A DNA stretch of 64,000 nt from Rhizobiales bacterium 65-79. GTDB lineage: Bacteria; Pseudomonadota; Alphaproteobacteria; Rhizobiales; Rhizobiaceae. Below are positions 49,042 to 57,509 of the stretch, piece by piece. The DNA lies in NCBI GenBank assembly GCA_001896885.1, contig MKRJ01000022.1, forward strand, positions 38,073-102,072, in the 5' to 3' direction. The notes under the pieces are model-generated. The model was given only the letters and a program-made list of their open reading frames with translations, made no database searches and was not told the DNA's origin. Every line of letters starts with the position of its first letter. Within the stretch, counting starts at the first letter, position 1. Made by a program: the position numbers and the translations under genes.

Positions 49042-49449
49042 ATGCAATTGATCGAATATCTGCAGCTGCCTCATCGATGGCGATGGGGTTTCTGCGACTG
49101 CACGACCTTTCCTGGAGAATGGGTGATCGCGGCGACAGGCAAGGATCCTGTCGGCGAAATCCGCGGCACCTACGACACGGCCGAAGAAGCCAATGCGATC
49201 GTCGACGCTGCGGGCGACGTCGAGACGTTCGTGGGTTCCCGCCTCGAGCCGCTGGGCTTCTTGCGCACCGTCGAATTGCAGGACGGCGACATCGGCATCG
49301 TCAACGCCCCCGTTGGCTTCGAGGCCGGCGCGATCCTGATCAGAGCGATACCGGGCATCCGGTTCGGTCCGCTCTGGGCCGTCATGTCGGTGCGCGGCCC
49401 GATGGTCAAGAAGCTCGATTTCACCGGGGCGGCATGGCGCATCCTATGA
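49042..49449 (+). CDS. DUF6950-like tail protein, possible Cys peptidase
   Basis: 135 residues from ATG 49042. LQLPHRWRWGFCDCTTFPGEWVIAATGKDP places a Cys before a helix as in NlpC/P60-type cysteine peptidases; ELQDGDIGIVNAP follows. A His partner is not obvious, so it may be inactive. It occupies the lambda gpK-like place ahead of the hub gene and overlaps it by 4 nt. Confidence 0.75.
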   Translation: MQLIEYLQLPHRWRWGFCDCTTFPGEWVIAATGKDPVGEIRGTYDTAEEANAIVDAAGDVETFVGSRLEPLGFLRTVELQDGDIGIVNAPVGFEAGAILIRAIPGIRFGPLWAVMSVRGPMVKKLDFTGAAWRIL

Positions 49450-51407
49450 GCGATATCGAAAATGTACTGCGCGAGGCGTTGCGAAGCGTCCGCGTCAGTT
49501 ACCGGCCGGGGCTTGGCGCCTACGAGACGGCATCCAGCGAAGAGATCATCGCCGGCGGCTGGCGAGGGGAGTATCAATGGCCGGTTCGTCGTGACCCGAT
49601 CTTCACCCCGCTCTTCACGGCCATCTTCGGTACCGGCGGCTTCACACTGTTCGGGTCCACCATATCCTATGCGGCCATTGCATCAGCGATCGCCACTACG
49701 GCCATCACGGCCGGGCTGCAATATCTCCTCGCTCCGAAGCCGCCGAAGCCGGAGGACGGGAGGCAGCCGCTCACCCAGCCGATACCATTTCGGTTCTGGG
49801 GCGTCGGCCGGGTTCGGGTCGCCGGTGCATTCATGCTCTGGGAGGCGAAGGACGATTTCCTGATCTCCGTCCAGGCCATAGCCGGGCATCGCGTCAATGC
49901 GTTCGTCGGGTACTATCTGAACGACGATCTGGTCACCCTCACCGACAACGTCGTCGATCCGGTGGGGAAGCGCTACGAAAACAACGTCAGCATATGGAGC
50001 CGCCTCGGAGCGGTGCCGGAGACACCTTATTCCGACGTCGTCGCCAAGCTGAGTTCCACCGGCATCTGGACCGATAATCACCGGGGCGACGGTCAAGCCT
50101 CCGTGGCAATGATCGCTCAGTCAACCGGCGCGAAGCGGCAGAACAAGCTCTTCCCCTATGGAAGGCCTGTTTTGTCGGTTGTCGTGGAAATGGCCCTCGT
50201 GTGGGATTTCCGCGACCCCGATCAGGATCCCGAGGACGAATCGACCTGGGCCTACAGCAAGAACTCTGCGCTGATCCTGTGCTGGCACGAGTGCTTCAAT
50301 CCGTTCGGCACGAAGCGCGACTACAAGCGCGCCATCCTGCCGGTGCTCGACATGTGGCAGGAGGAAGCAGATGTCTGCGACGAGAATGTCGCGCTGGCCA
50401 TCGGCGGGACGGAAAAGCGGTATGAATGCTCGGGCTTCGACACGACGGAGCATGACCCGAAATCCGGCACCAATGCCATCCTGGCGAGTTGCGATGGCTG
50501 GATGTGCGAGCGCGGCGATGGCGCGCTGCTGTTCGTCTCCGGGAAGTTCCGGGAGAAATATATCGCTACAGTCTCGGATGCCGATATAGTTGGCCACCAT
50601 CTGCAGTATGACGTGCTGCCCGAGGAGGAAGTGAACCGGCTCGTGCCGAAATTCACCTATCCGGCGACGGATTACACGACCACCGATACGGATTTCTTCG
50701 AGGATCCGGCTGCGCAGATCCTCGCCGGCCGGGTGCTGTCGCAAGAAGCAAACTATCCGTGGGTCCAGCAATGGCGTCAGGCTCGCCGCCTTGGGAAGCG
50801 GGAATGGCTGCGATTGCAGGCCAAAAAGCGAGGATCGCTCGATCTTCGGCTGACGGCCATCAACGCCGTTTATGCGCCATGGGTGAGGCTGTCGACGCCG
50901 AACAGGATTCCGGCGCTCGACGGGAAAGTGGTAGCCAATCGAAAATCGACGCTTGCGCTGACGAAGGGCGGTTTCGAGATCACCTTCATCCAGATGCCGG
51001 ACAATCCCGCCACGATCGACAGTTGGGACCCGGAAGTGGAGGAAGGGGCAGCGCCGCCAGTTCCGCTTCAGCCTGAGAGTGAGGGAATACCGTCGCCGGA
51101 CATCGATACGATCGTCGTGATCTCTTCCGGGGGCGCCGTTTATCTGCGGCTGAGCCTCGTCGACTACCAGCGCGACGATGTCTATCCCGTGGTGCGCTAC
51201 CGCCTTGCCGACGACGGGACCGGCAATCCTGGCGCATGGGCTCCGGAGCAAACGTTTCCTGACGCCGACGCCGTGGCCGGGCTGGTCGTGGTGAACACGA
51301 ACCCCGTGCCCGCCGATGAGCTTCTGCAGGTCGAAGCCGCGCTGATCGGCTCCGATGGCACCTACGGGGAATGGTCGCTTCAGGAAGAGATCACCTCGAC
51401 GGCCTGA
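49446..51407 (+). CDS. Central tail hub / host-recognition protein
   Basis: 653 residues from ATG 49446 (overlap ATGA). A hydrophobic segment at about 52-92 ([50 protein letters not shown]) is typical of the N-terminus of hub proteins. Mid part: [58 protein letters not shown]. The C-terminal part from about 540 is fibronectin-like beta ([38 protein letters not shown]). Positioned as gpJ; it organises the tail tip. Confidence 0.85.
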   Translation: MSDIENVLREALRSVRVSYRPGLGAYETASSEEIIAGGWRGEYQWPVRRDPIFTPLFTAIFGTGGFTLFGSTISYAAIASAIATTAITAGLQYLLAPKPPKPEDGRQPLTQPIPFRFWGVGRVRVAGAFMLWEAKDDFLISVQAIAGHRVNAFVGYYLNDDLVTLTDNVVDPVGKRYENNVSIWSRLGAVPETPYSDVVAKLSSTGIWTDNHRGDGQASVAMIAQSTGAKRQNKLFPYGRPVLSVVVEMALVWDFRDPDQDPEDESTWAYSKNSALILCWHECFNPFGTKRDYKRAILPVLDMWQEEADVCDENVALAIGGTEKRYECSGFDTTEHDPKSGTNAILASCDGWMCERGDGALLFVSGKFREKYIATVSDADIVGHHLQYDVLPEEEVNRLVPKFTYPATDYTTTDTDFFEDPAAQILAGRVLSQEANYPWVQQWRQARRLGKREWLRLQAKKRGSLDLRLTAINAVYAPWVRLSTPNRIPALDGKVVANRKSTLALTKGGFEITFIQMPDNPATIDSWDPEVEEGAAPPVPLQPESEGIPSPDIDTIVVISSGGAVYLRLSLVDYQRDDVYPVVRYRLADDGTGNPGAWAPEQTFPDADAVAGLVVVNTNPVPADELLQVEAALIGSDGTYGEWSLQEEITSTA

Positions 51408-51480
51408 GGCTTCGAGGCCACCCCACGAACCTAACCATCCTGTCCGCGCTCGTCGCGGCGTCCTGCCATGGAGAAAAGCC

Positions 51481-52767
51481 ATGCCTCTTGCCGGTACCGA
51501 ATCCGGAGCAACGATATGGGCCGACGGTCCGTCCGGATCCCCGGCTCAGCCGGAAAAGGCGCAAATCAGGAAGTGGGCGACTGTCATCGAGACCGCGATC
51601 CTCGCGGGCCTTTCGAACGGCGGTCTTATCTATGATACCAAGGCCAACCTGGACGCGGACCTTGCGCATGCCGCGAACAGCTCGGCATGGGTCGTTGGTG
51701 ACGAAACGACGGCCAACAATGGCATCTACCGGAAATCCGGTGCGTCAGGATCGGGCTCGTGGACCCGCGTCTCCGATCTGCCGGAGGGGCCCTCTGGGCC
51801 GGCCGGCGCTACCGGTCCCTCAGGCCCGACAGGACCTTCCGGCGCCACCGGTCCCACCGGTATCGGTGCGACAGGCGCTACTGGCCCAACGGGCACCACT
51901 GGCCCGACAGGCGCCACCGGTCCCACCGGTATCGGTGCGACGGGCGCAACCGGACCGACAGGACCCATAGGACCCACCGGACCCACCGGACCGACTGGCG
52001 CCACTGGACCGCAGGGTGCCGGCCTGGGGGTGCTTGGAACCGTTCCGACCGTCGGCGATCTCCCGGCAAGCGGCAACACGGCTGGCGATGCCTACAAGGT
52101 GGCGGCCGACAGCAACATTTATGTCTGGGACGGGGTCAATGCCGAATGGGACAACATCGGACCGCTGGAAGGCCCCGCTGGGGCAACGGGGCCGACCGGC
52201 GCGACGGGCCCGGTGGGCGCCACTGGTCCGACCGGCGTCGGAGCGACTGGAGCCACGGGTCCGACCGGTATTGGCGCCGTTGGCGCGACAGGTGCAACAG
52301 GCCCGATTGGACCTACGGGAGCTACGGGGCCGACCGGTGTGGGAGCGGCGGGCGCGACGGGCGCAACCGGACCGACAGGGATAGGCGCTACAGGCGCCAG
52401 CGGACCGACAGGGCCGACCGGAGCAACCGGTCCCGGCACCAACGGCATCCCGCAAACGAGCAAGAGCGCGGACTACACGCTCGTGCTTGGTGATGCGCAA
52501 TCGCAGATTTTCCATCCGGTGGGAGACACCACGGCGCGCACCTGGACGATACCGGCGAATTCCTCCGTGGCCTTTCCGATCGGTACCGCCATCACCTTCG
52601 TCAACGAGAATGGCGCCGGCGTCATCACAATCGCGATCACAACGGATACGATGCGTCTTGCCGGGGCAGGAACAACGGGCAGCCGCACGCTGGCTGCGAA
52701 CGGCGTCGCCACCGCGCTCAAGGTCACGTCGACGAGCTGGATCATTTCTGGCGTGGGGCTGACCTGA
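51481..52767 (+). CDS. Collagen-like tail fibre
   Basis: 428 residues from ATG 51481. The N-terminal attachment part (1-100) is followed by two Gly-X-Y blocks (about 104-180 and 232-322) rich in GATGPTG. They are separated by [43 protein letters not shown], a carbohydrate- or trimer-associated insert common in fibres. The C-terminal beta domain ([20 protein letters not shown]..) resembles tail-fibre tips. The DNA of the collagen blocks is internally repetitive and prone to length change. Confidence 0.9.
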   Translation: MPLAGTESGATIWADGPSGSPAQPEKAQIRKWATVIETAILAGLSNGGLIYDTKANLDADLAHAANSSAWVVGDETTANNGIYRKSGASGSGSWTRVSDLPEGPSGPAGATGPSGPTGPSGATGPTGIGATGATGPTGTTGPTGATGPTGIGATGATGPTGPIGPTGPTGPTGATGPQGAGLGVLGTVPTVGDLPASGNTAGDAYKVAADSNIYVWDGVNAEWDNIGPLEGPAGATGPTGATGPVGATGPTGVGATGATGPTGIGAVGATGATGPIGPTGATGPTGVGAAGATGATGPTGIGATGASGPTGPTGATGPGTNGIPQTSKSADYTLVLGDAQSQIFHPVGDTTARTWTIPANSSVAFPIGTAITFVNENGAGVITIAITTDTMRLAGAGTTGSRTLAANGVATALKVTSTSWIISGVGLT

Positions 52768-53468
52768 TGGCTAGCCCGGTTCAGCAGGCGCTTGTTTCAT
52801 ATGGCCTGGCAAGCGTAGCTCCCGCAACCGTCGAATATATCTGGGCAGGATCGGCCCCGTTCTCGTCCAGCGTCACGGTGACGAGTGTGCCAATCGGGAC
52901 GGCTGCGGATGACCGCGTTATCTTCATGTTCATCGGCATCGTGCCGGGATCGACATACAGATCGCTAACGGCAGCCACCATCGGCGGCATCGCGGCCACC
53001 ATTCATGGCCAGACCGCCGACACGACATACAAATATAACGTCGCCCTGATCTCTGCACCCGTTCCAACCGGAACGACCGCAAATGTCGGGCTGACCTTTT
53101 CCGGGTCGGGAAGCGGGAATGTCTATGTCGAAAGCTACGCCGCCAATGGCTTGCTATCGACCACGCCCGTCGATCTGCAAACCAACAGCTGGGCGCCGGC
53201 GAGCAAAGCCAATCCGCTGACTTCGACTCTTGAAGTATCTGCCGGGGGCATTGTTCTTTTTGGCGGCACGCTGGGATCCAGTGTCGACTCATATGCAACG
53301 TCTGGGGTCACCAAGGACTACGAAGTCGTGCTGGCCGCCTACAGCCCGCAGGGATGGTCGCTGGTTGTCGGCCACGGCACGACAGATACCGACGACGCCT
53401 CTTATGATGTTTCGACGGACGATGGTGCTCTGCATAACGGTCACCATCTGGTCGCCTCTTTCCGCTAG
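52767..53468 (+). CDS. Tail fibre-associated structural protein
   Basis: 233 residues overlapping the fibre stop by 1 nt. All-beta: PATVEYIWAGSAPFSSSVTVTSVPIGTAADDRVIFMFIGI, AALISAPV.., GLTFSGSGSGNVYVESYAANGLL and a Ser/Thr/Gly-rich end GHGTTDTDDASYDVSTDD..HNGHHLVASFR. It resembles minor tail proteins that follow fibres. Ligand unknown. Confidence 0.7.
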   Translation: MASPVQQALVSYGLASVAPATVEYIWAGSAPFSSSVTVTSVPIGTAADDRVIFMFIGIVPGSTYRSLTAATIGGIAATIHGQTADTTYKYNVALISAPVPTGTTANVGLTFSGSGSGNVYVESYAANGLLSTTPVDLQTNSWAPASKANPLTSTLEVSAGGIVLFGGTLGSSVDSYATSGVTKDYEVVLAAYSPQGWSLVVGHGTTDTDDASYDVSTDDGALHNGHHLVASFR

Positions 53469-53483
53469 CCCCAAGCCCTTCGA

Positions 53484-54542
53484 ATGGACCAGATGCGCTT
53501 TCACGTCGTCTCCCTTCCCCATACGCATACGACGGCCGACTTTCCGTCATGCGCCTTCACGCAAAAGGTTGTCCGCTTCTGCGCCATGATGAAGTCGCTC
53601 GGGCACCAGGTCATCCTCTACGCGGGGGAGCGCAACGAGGCTCCGTGCGACGAGCACGTCGTCTGCATCTCCGAAGAGGAGCGGCTGGAGATCATCGGAG
53701 GCCGGCACTACACGGCCGCGTCATGGGATCATCCCCACTGGTCCAGGTTCAATGCAAAGGTCATCGAGGCGATGGGCCGCAGGGTCCAGCCTCGCGACTT
53801 CATCTGCCTCATCGGCGGCCACTCGCATAAGCCGATCGCCGACGCTTTCCCGGCTCACATCTCGGTCGAGTTCGGGATCGGCTATTCCGGCACGTTCGCC
53901 AAGCATCGCGTCTTCGAGAGCTACGCCTGGATGCACACCGTCTATGGCGCCGAGCAAGGCAAATCGGATCGCGACGGCGTCTGGTTCGATGCCGTGATCC
54001 CCAACCAGATCCGGGACGGGCTTTATCCCTGCGGCCGCGGCGAGGGCGGCTATGCGCTCTTCGTCGGCCGGGTGATCGACCGCAAGGGCTACCGGATCGC
54101 CCAGGAAGTGTGCGAGGCAAAGGCTGTCGAACTGATCCTTGCCGGCCCGGGCAGCGGCGACGGTTATGGCTCGTTCGTAGGGGAGGTCGATGCCGTCGAT
54201 CGCGTCAAGCTTATGTCGAATGCGCGCTGTCTCTTCGCCCCGACGCACTACATCGAGCCGTTCGGCACGGTGACGATCGAGGCCATGGCTTGCGGCACGC
54301 CGGTCATCTGCACGGATTGGGGAGCTTTCACCGAAACCGTCGAGCAGGGCGTCCACGGCTTCCGCTGCCGTTCCTTCGCCGAGTTCTGCGACGCGCTCGA
54401 CAAGGTCGAAACGCTCGACCGCCGCCGCATCCATGACGACGCGGTCCGCCGCTTCTCGATGACGACCGTGGCGAAGCAGTATGACGACTATTTCCGCCGG
54501 CTGGAAACCCTATGGGATAAGGGCTGGTACCAGGCGGCGTGA
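53484..54542 (+). CDS. GT4-family glycosyltransferase in tail locus
   Basis: 352 residues, GT-B fold. The N-terminal domain starts MRFHVVSLPHTHTTADFPSCAFTQKVVRFCAMMKSLGHQVILYAGE. The donor domain has GYALFVGRVIDRKGYRIAQEVCEAKAVELILAGPGSG, LMSNARCLFAPTHYIEPFGTVTIEAMACGTPVICTDWGAFTETVEQGVHGFRC with the E-x7-E-like catalytic motif EPFGTVTIE. Cytosolic. It follows the tail fibre by 15 bp and is on the same transcript, so it may glycosylate the virion or alter host surface sugars in the lysogen. Codon use matches the neighbours. Confidence 0.9.
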   Translation: MDQMRFHVVSLPHTHTTADFPSCAFTQKVVRFCAMMKSLGHQVILYAGERNEAPCDEHVVCISEEERLEIIGGRHYTAASWDHPHWSRFNAKVIEAMGRRVQPRDFICLIGGHSHKPIADAFPAHISVEFGIGYSGTFAKHRVFESYAWMHTVYGAEQGKSDRDGVWFDAVIPNQIRDGLYPCGRGEGGYALFVGRVIDRKGYRIAQEVCEAKAVELILAGPGSGDGYGSFVGEVDAVDRVKLMSNARCLFAPTHYIEPFGTVTIEAMACGTPVICTDWGAFTETVEQGVHGFRCRSFAEFCDALDKVETLDRRRIHDDAVRRFSMTTVAKQYDDYFRRLETLWDKGWYQAA

Positions 54543-54562
54543 ACTGAATATGCCGCACGAAT

Positions 54563-54593
54563 CATATAATCTTGGAAATTCTGGGATTATATG
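54563..54593. repeat. AT-rich inverted repeat after glycosyltransferase
   Basis: Perfect 9-bp arms CATATAATC / GATTATATG with a 13-bp spacer, 20 bp after the glycosyltransferase stop and 200 bp before the outer-membrane protein gene. No T-run follows, so it looks like an operator for the downstream gene rather than a terminator. The rest of the 252-bp gap is AT-rich and should hold that gene's promoter. Confidence 0.5.
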
Positions 54594-54794
54594 GCGGATA
54601 CTGTGGGGCCTCGAAGGCTCGCTCCCCATCGACCATCCGTACAAAGCAGCGCGGCCGGGTCGATGAATGTCGCGCCCATCTGATCGGCGGCTGCGGAAAT
54701 CGGACAAATTTGCAACACTGCGCTATAAACCCTGCGTGTCGATTGTTAAAATCAAAAAGGCGCGTATTCTTTGCGCAATTCTACGGGGGCGCTC

Positions 54795-55466
54795 ATGAGG
54801 ACTTTTCTATTCGCAGGCGCGGCGTTTCTGTTAACTGCGGTGCCGGCCTGGTCGGCAGATTCAATTGTGGCTGCGCCGGTTGCATCATTCAATTGGTCGG
54901 GCGCTTATCTTGGCGCTGAAATCGGCTATGGATGGGGCAAGAGCCATCATTTTACGCAGACTACACCCGCTTCAACACCGAAGTTCACGCTAGATGGAGC
55001 GCTGGGTGGCGTGACGGCTGGCTACAATTACCAGATCAACAATTGGGTGCTCGGCGCGGAGGCGGACTTCTCCGCGGCTGACATCAAAGGCTCTGTTGGC
55101 TCCACCCCTGAGTGGGGCTGTGATTCAGGGTGTCGCACGAAGGTGGACTGGTTCGGCACTGTCCGCGCGCGTGCCGGCTACGCATTCGACCGCACGCTGC
55201 CTTATGTGACGGGTGGTCTCGCTTACGGTCATATCAAGGGGTACGTCGACGGGGAACCTGACTATAGCCGGGATAACACCAATGCAGGATGGACGGTTGG
55301 CGCAGGCGTCGAACATGCGTTTACCGATCACCTGACGGCGAAGATCGAATATCTTTATGTGGACCTCGGGAAAATCGATATCGAAGACTTTGGTGTGCCT
55401 TTCGGTCAAGGCTACGCCGACGCGAAGTTCAGCACGATCAAAGTCGGCTTGAACTACAAGTTTTGA
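54795..55466 (+). CDS. Omp25/Omp31-like outer-membrane beta-barrel
   Basis: 223 residues from ATG 54795. Signal peptide MRTFLFAGAAFLLTAVPAWSA. Then FNWSGAYLGAEIGYGWGKSHHF, GALGGVTAGYNYQINNWVLGAEADFSAADIKGSV, VDWFGTVRARAGYAFDRTLPYVTGGLAYGHIKGYV, GWTVGAGVEHAFTDHLTAKIEYLYVDLG and terminal Phe in FSTIKVGLNYKF: an eight-stranded barrel of the rhizobial/Brucella Omp25-31 type. Own promoter region and terminator, so probably expressed in the lysogen and able to change the cell surface. Confidence 0.92.
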   Translation: MRTFLFAGAAFLLTAVPAWSADSIVAAPVASFNWSGAYLGAEIGYGWGKSHHFTQTTPASTPKFTLDGALGGVTAGYNYQINNWVLGAEADFSAADIKGSVGSTPEWGCDSGCRTKVDWFGTVRARAGYAFDRTLPYVTGGLAYGHIKGYVDGEPDYSRDNTNAGWTVGAGVEHAFTDHLTAKIEYLYVDLGKIDIEDFGVPFGQGYADAKFSTIKVGLNYKF

Positions 55467-55498
55467 TCTGCGCATCTGCGCTTGGCGTCCGTCATTGC

Positions 55499-55530
55499 AG
55501 CCCCGCTGGCTTCGGCTGGCGGGGCTTTTT
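55499..55530 (+). terminator. Rho-independent terminator of Omp gene
   Basis: AGCCCCGC..GGC-ttcg-GC..GCGGGGCT stem followed by TTTTT. It separates the conversion gene from the minus-strand small genes. Confidence 0.9.
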
Positions 55531-55557
55531 GCGTTTCAGGCCCCGTTCATTGATGCG

Positions 55558-55725
55558 CTATCCGAAATGCCGGCCCTCGCGGACGAAGATGTCCGCTTCC
55601 CTGGCCGCGCTTATGAACGCCTTGCGCACGGCGCCGGCGTCCCTCTTTCCCCTCAGATGATCCATGCAGGCCTTTACCGCCTTGCGGTAGAGCGCGCCCT
55701 TGTGCGCCGCCGGCGGGATTTTCAT
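55558..55725 (-). CDS. Small basic hypothetical protein
   Basis: 55 residues from ATG 55725: MKIPPAAHKGALYRKAVKACMDHLRGKRDAGAVRKAFISAAREADIFVREGRHFG. The KAVKACMDHLRGKRDAGAVRKAFISAAREA helix pair recurs in small Rhizobiales proteins with no known role. Its start overlaps the stop of a short membrane peptide gene (ATGA). Confidence 0.55.
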   Translation of the reverse strand: MKIPPAAHKGALYRKAVKACMDHLRGKRDAGAVRKAFISAAREADIFVREGRHFG

Positions 55726-55811
55726 TGCAGGTTGATGAACAGGTAGATGACGACTGCTATCGCGAATATCAGCCATACCATCCTGGTCAGTCGGGGCCAT
55801 CTAGGATCCAT
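55722..55811 (-). CDS. 29-residue membrane peptide
   Basis: MDPRWPRLTRMVWLIFAIAV with end VIYLFINLQ: a basic N-terminus then one membrane helix. Start ATG at 55811 after GGGGAA; the stop overlaps the next start by 4 nt. Too short for most gene finders. It could be a small toxin, a regulatory or lysis-related peptide, or chance. Confidence 0.45.
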   Translation of the reverse strand: MDPRWPRLTRMVWLIFAIAVVIYLFINLQ

Positions 55812-55862
55812 CAGGTTCCCCGTAGGCGGGCCTTGCCAGAGAGCCAACGGGCAACAGAATGC

Positions 55863-56201
55863 CTATACCAACCGATGCCGCTCGGCCGTTGCCCGGTCAC
55901 GTCGGCGCATTCCGGCTGTGTCATTATCGATTCGACGCCGCGCTTCTGTTCTCGGTGCGCTTCCGATAGCACCGCCTTCGTCGTTCCATCGAGCGAGAGC
56001 GTTCTCGTGAGAATCCAATCCCTTCACATATTCTTCGATAACGGCGCGCATGTGCGCTTCCGATTCTTCGTCGAAGCGCTCAATGAGAAAGCGAGCCGCT
56101 GCCGCTTGACGACCGGTGCCTTGGATCAGTGATGGCCGAACTTCAGCGAGGATTTTCTCGACCGCCGTCATATTTGCGGATGTCAGGTAAGTGGAAGACA
56201 T
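55863..56201 (-). CDS. Hypothetical protein
   Basis: 112 residues from ATG 56201 with AAGGAGG in front. Helical: YLTSANMTAVEKILAEVRPSLIQGTGRQAAAARFLIERFDEESEAHMRAVIEEYVKGLDSHENALARWNDEGG, then a basic tail. It heads a short minus-strand group with the two genes to its left. No family recognised. Confidence 0.65.
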   Translation of the reverse strand: MSSTYLTSANMTAVEKILAEVRPSLIQGTGRQAAAARFLIERFDEESEAHMRAVIEEYVKGLDSHENALARWNDEGGAIGSAPRTEARRRIDNDTAGMRRRDRATAERHRLV

Positions 56202-56265
56202 GGCGTCCTCCTTTTCTTTATTGGGGCTAGGGCACTTTGGCCGCCCTCGGTCGGCAACGCCCGTG

Positions 56266-56520
56266 TCAGAAGCTGCCGATGAATGACCATACTCTCTTCT
56301 GGCCTGGATAGCGAACGATATCCTCTGTGTCATTTGATGCATCGTCTGCTGGCGGCGTGGCGGGCGTCTTATGAAAGATGGAAGAGATAAGGGAACCTTG
56401 AGGTCTCGCTTCTGTTGTTCCTTTAACAGGAGCTAAAATGCCCCCACCCCAAAGTAAATTTTCAGTAGCGGCCAGACAGACGAAAGCGGAAAACACGACT
56501 GCGGTCGCCAACCAAATCAT
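56266..56520 (-). CDS. Possible signal-anchored small protein (uncertain)
   Basis: 84 residues if started at ATG 56520: MIWLATAVVFSAFVCLAATENLLWGG, a membrane anchor, then a Pro/Thr-rich linker and TEDIVRYPGQKRVWSFIGSF. No good RBS, and the first third is antisense to the plus-strand gene at 56438. The hydrophobic start and natural-looking tail are the only support. Confidence 0.3.
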   Translation of the reverse strand: MIWLATAVVFSAFVCLAATENLLWGGGILAPVKGTTEARPQGSLISSIFHKTPATPPADDASNDTEDIVRYPGQKRVWSFIGSF

Positions 56521-56659
56521 CGATGCCGAAACCCAAGCGCGGAAGAGCAAAACCGCAAGGCTTCGGGCGGCGAGGCTTGCGCGAGAACCAGCGGTGATGA
56601 AAGTCCCGGCCAAAAAGGTCCGAAGCGCGCCGCGCCAATTGCTCAGTCGGGGTAAATGA
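56438..56659 (+). CDS. Small basic hypothetical protein
   Basis: 73 residues, AGGAGC before ATG 56438. SVAARQTKAENTTAVANQIIDAETQARKSKTARLRAARLAREPAV follows the pattern of a very common short rhizobial protein (helix with an ERxARxxKTxRLRxxRLxxE core) of unknown role. Followed by another small gene on the same strand. Confidence 0.6.
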   Translation: MPPPQSKFSVAARQTKAENTTAVANQIIDAETQARKSKTARLRAARLAREPAVMKVPAKKVRSAPRQLLSRGK

Positions 56660-56715
56660 GACGTAGGGCCTCAGAAGGTACCATAAGCTTCTTTGTCTCT
56701 TCCCGGAGATTTTCT

Positions 56716-56961
56716 ATGTTCAAACTATGGTTCGATCTGTCCATGCTCGGCGTCGAAACCCAGCAAGTGATCTGGCTTCGGTCGATGAAAATCGCCATGG
56801 GTGGCAAAGCTGGCGAGCGCGAGGCAAGGCGGATGGTGACCGAAAAGACTACCGCAGCCGGAGAGGCTGGCCTTGCCCTAGCCACGGGCAAGTCCATGAA
56901 CAGCGTCGTCAGTGGCTATCGCAAGAAGGTCCAAGCCAATCGTCGGCGCCTATCTCGCTGA
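56716..56961 (+). CDS. Small hypothetical protein
   Basis: 81 residues from ATG 56716: MFKLWFDLSMLGVETQQVIWLRSMKIAMGGKAGEREARRMVTEKTTAAGEAGLALATGKSMNSVVSGYRKKVQANRRRL. An amphipathic N-terminal half and basic C-terminus. This type recurs in Rhizobiales and their phages. Function unknown. After it, 56962-57509 (548 bp) holds two terminators and no convincing gene. Confidence 0.6.
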   Translation: MFKLWFDLSMLGVETQQVIWLRSMKIAMGGKAGEREARRMVTEKTTAAGEAGLALATGKSMNSVVSGYRKKVQANRRRLSR

Positions 56962-57081
56962 ATAGTTCTCCACAGGCCGCAAGCCGGATCGGTATAATTC
57001 GACCGATCTGGTTAAGCCCTTGGCAGGCCGATCGCGCAACGATGCGGCCGTGGTCCCAAGCCACACCCAAGCCCCCGCCCA

Positions 57082-57122
57082 GCGCTCCGATCGGCTACCC
57101 CGGTCGGGGCGCCTTTCTTTTT
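57082..57122 (+). terminator. Rho-independent terminator (+)
   Basis: GCGC-t-CCGA-t-CGG / CCG-g-TCGG-g-GCGC stem with G-T pairs, then CTTTCTTTTT. Ends the short plus-strand group 56438-56961. Confidence 0.75.
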
Positions 57123-57195
57123 GGATGTGATTTGCGAGAGGAGCCCGGAGGCAGAACGAAACCCCTGGAGCGGCGCAGGCAGTAGTCGGACAAAG

Positions 57196-57226
57196 AAAAA
57201 GCCCGCCTCGGTGTGGCGAGACGGGC
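57196..57226 (-). terminator. Rho-independent terminator (-)
   Basis: On the minus strand GCCCGTCTCG / CGAGGCGGGC (one mismatch) is followed by TTTTTCTTTG. No convincing minus-strand gene reads into it from 57227-57500, so it may protect the small-gene group from antisense transcription or end an unseen small RNA. Confidence 0.65.
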
Positions 57227-57509
57227 CTTGGGAAACGGAGCCTAAGGGCGGGACCCCGCTGTGCTCATTTATGCACCGAATGGTTAATCGTGGGTAAAAC
57301 CGCCCTTGGCGACCATCGTTTCGTTATGAAAACGTTCTGGTGGACTTTGACTCGCCGGCTCGAAAGTGCCTCCGGCCATCAATGAAAACCCCGGCCGGAG
57401 CCGCTGGATAGATAAGCAAGCATATCCACAAGCGCGCTTCTCCCGATGCTTGCTAAATGGGAGCAAGCATGCCATCGGTACGACATCAGCAAGCATTGAG
57501 TCGGCCACC

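Noticed and set aside
49077..49445. Upstream extension of the tail hub frame
   Set aside because: It overlaps the DUF6950-like gene completely; the hub starts at the ATGA overlap at 49446.
51720..52440. CRISPR-like periodic repeats
   Set aside because: The periodicity comes from Gly-X-Y codons of the collagen-like fibre; there are no constant repeats with unique spacers.
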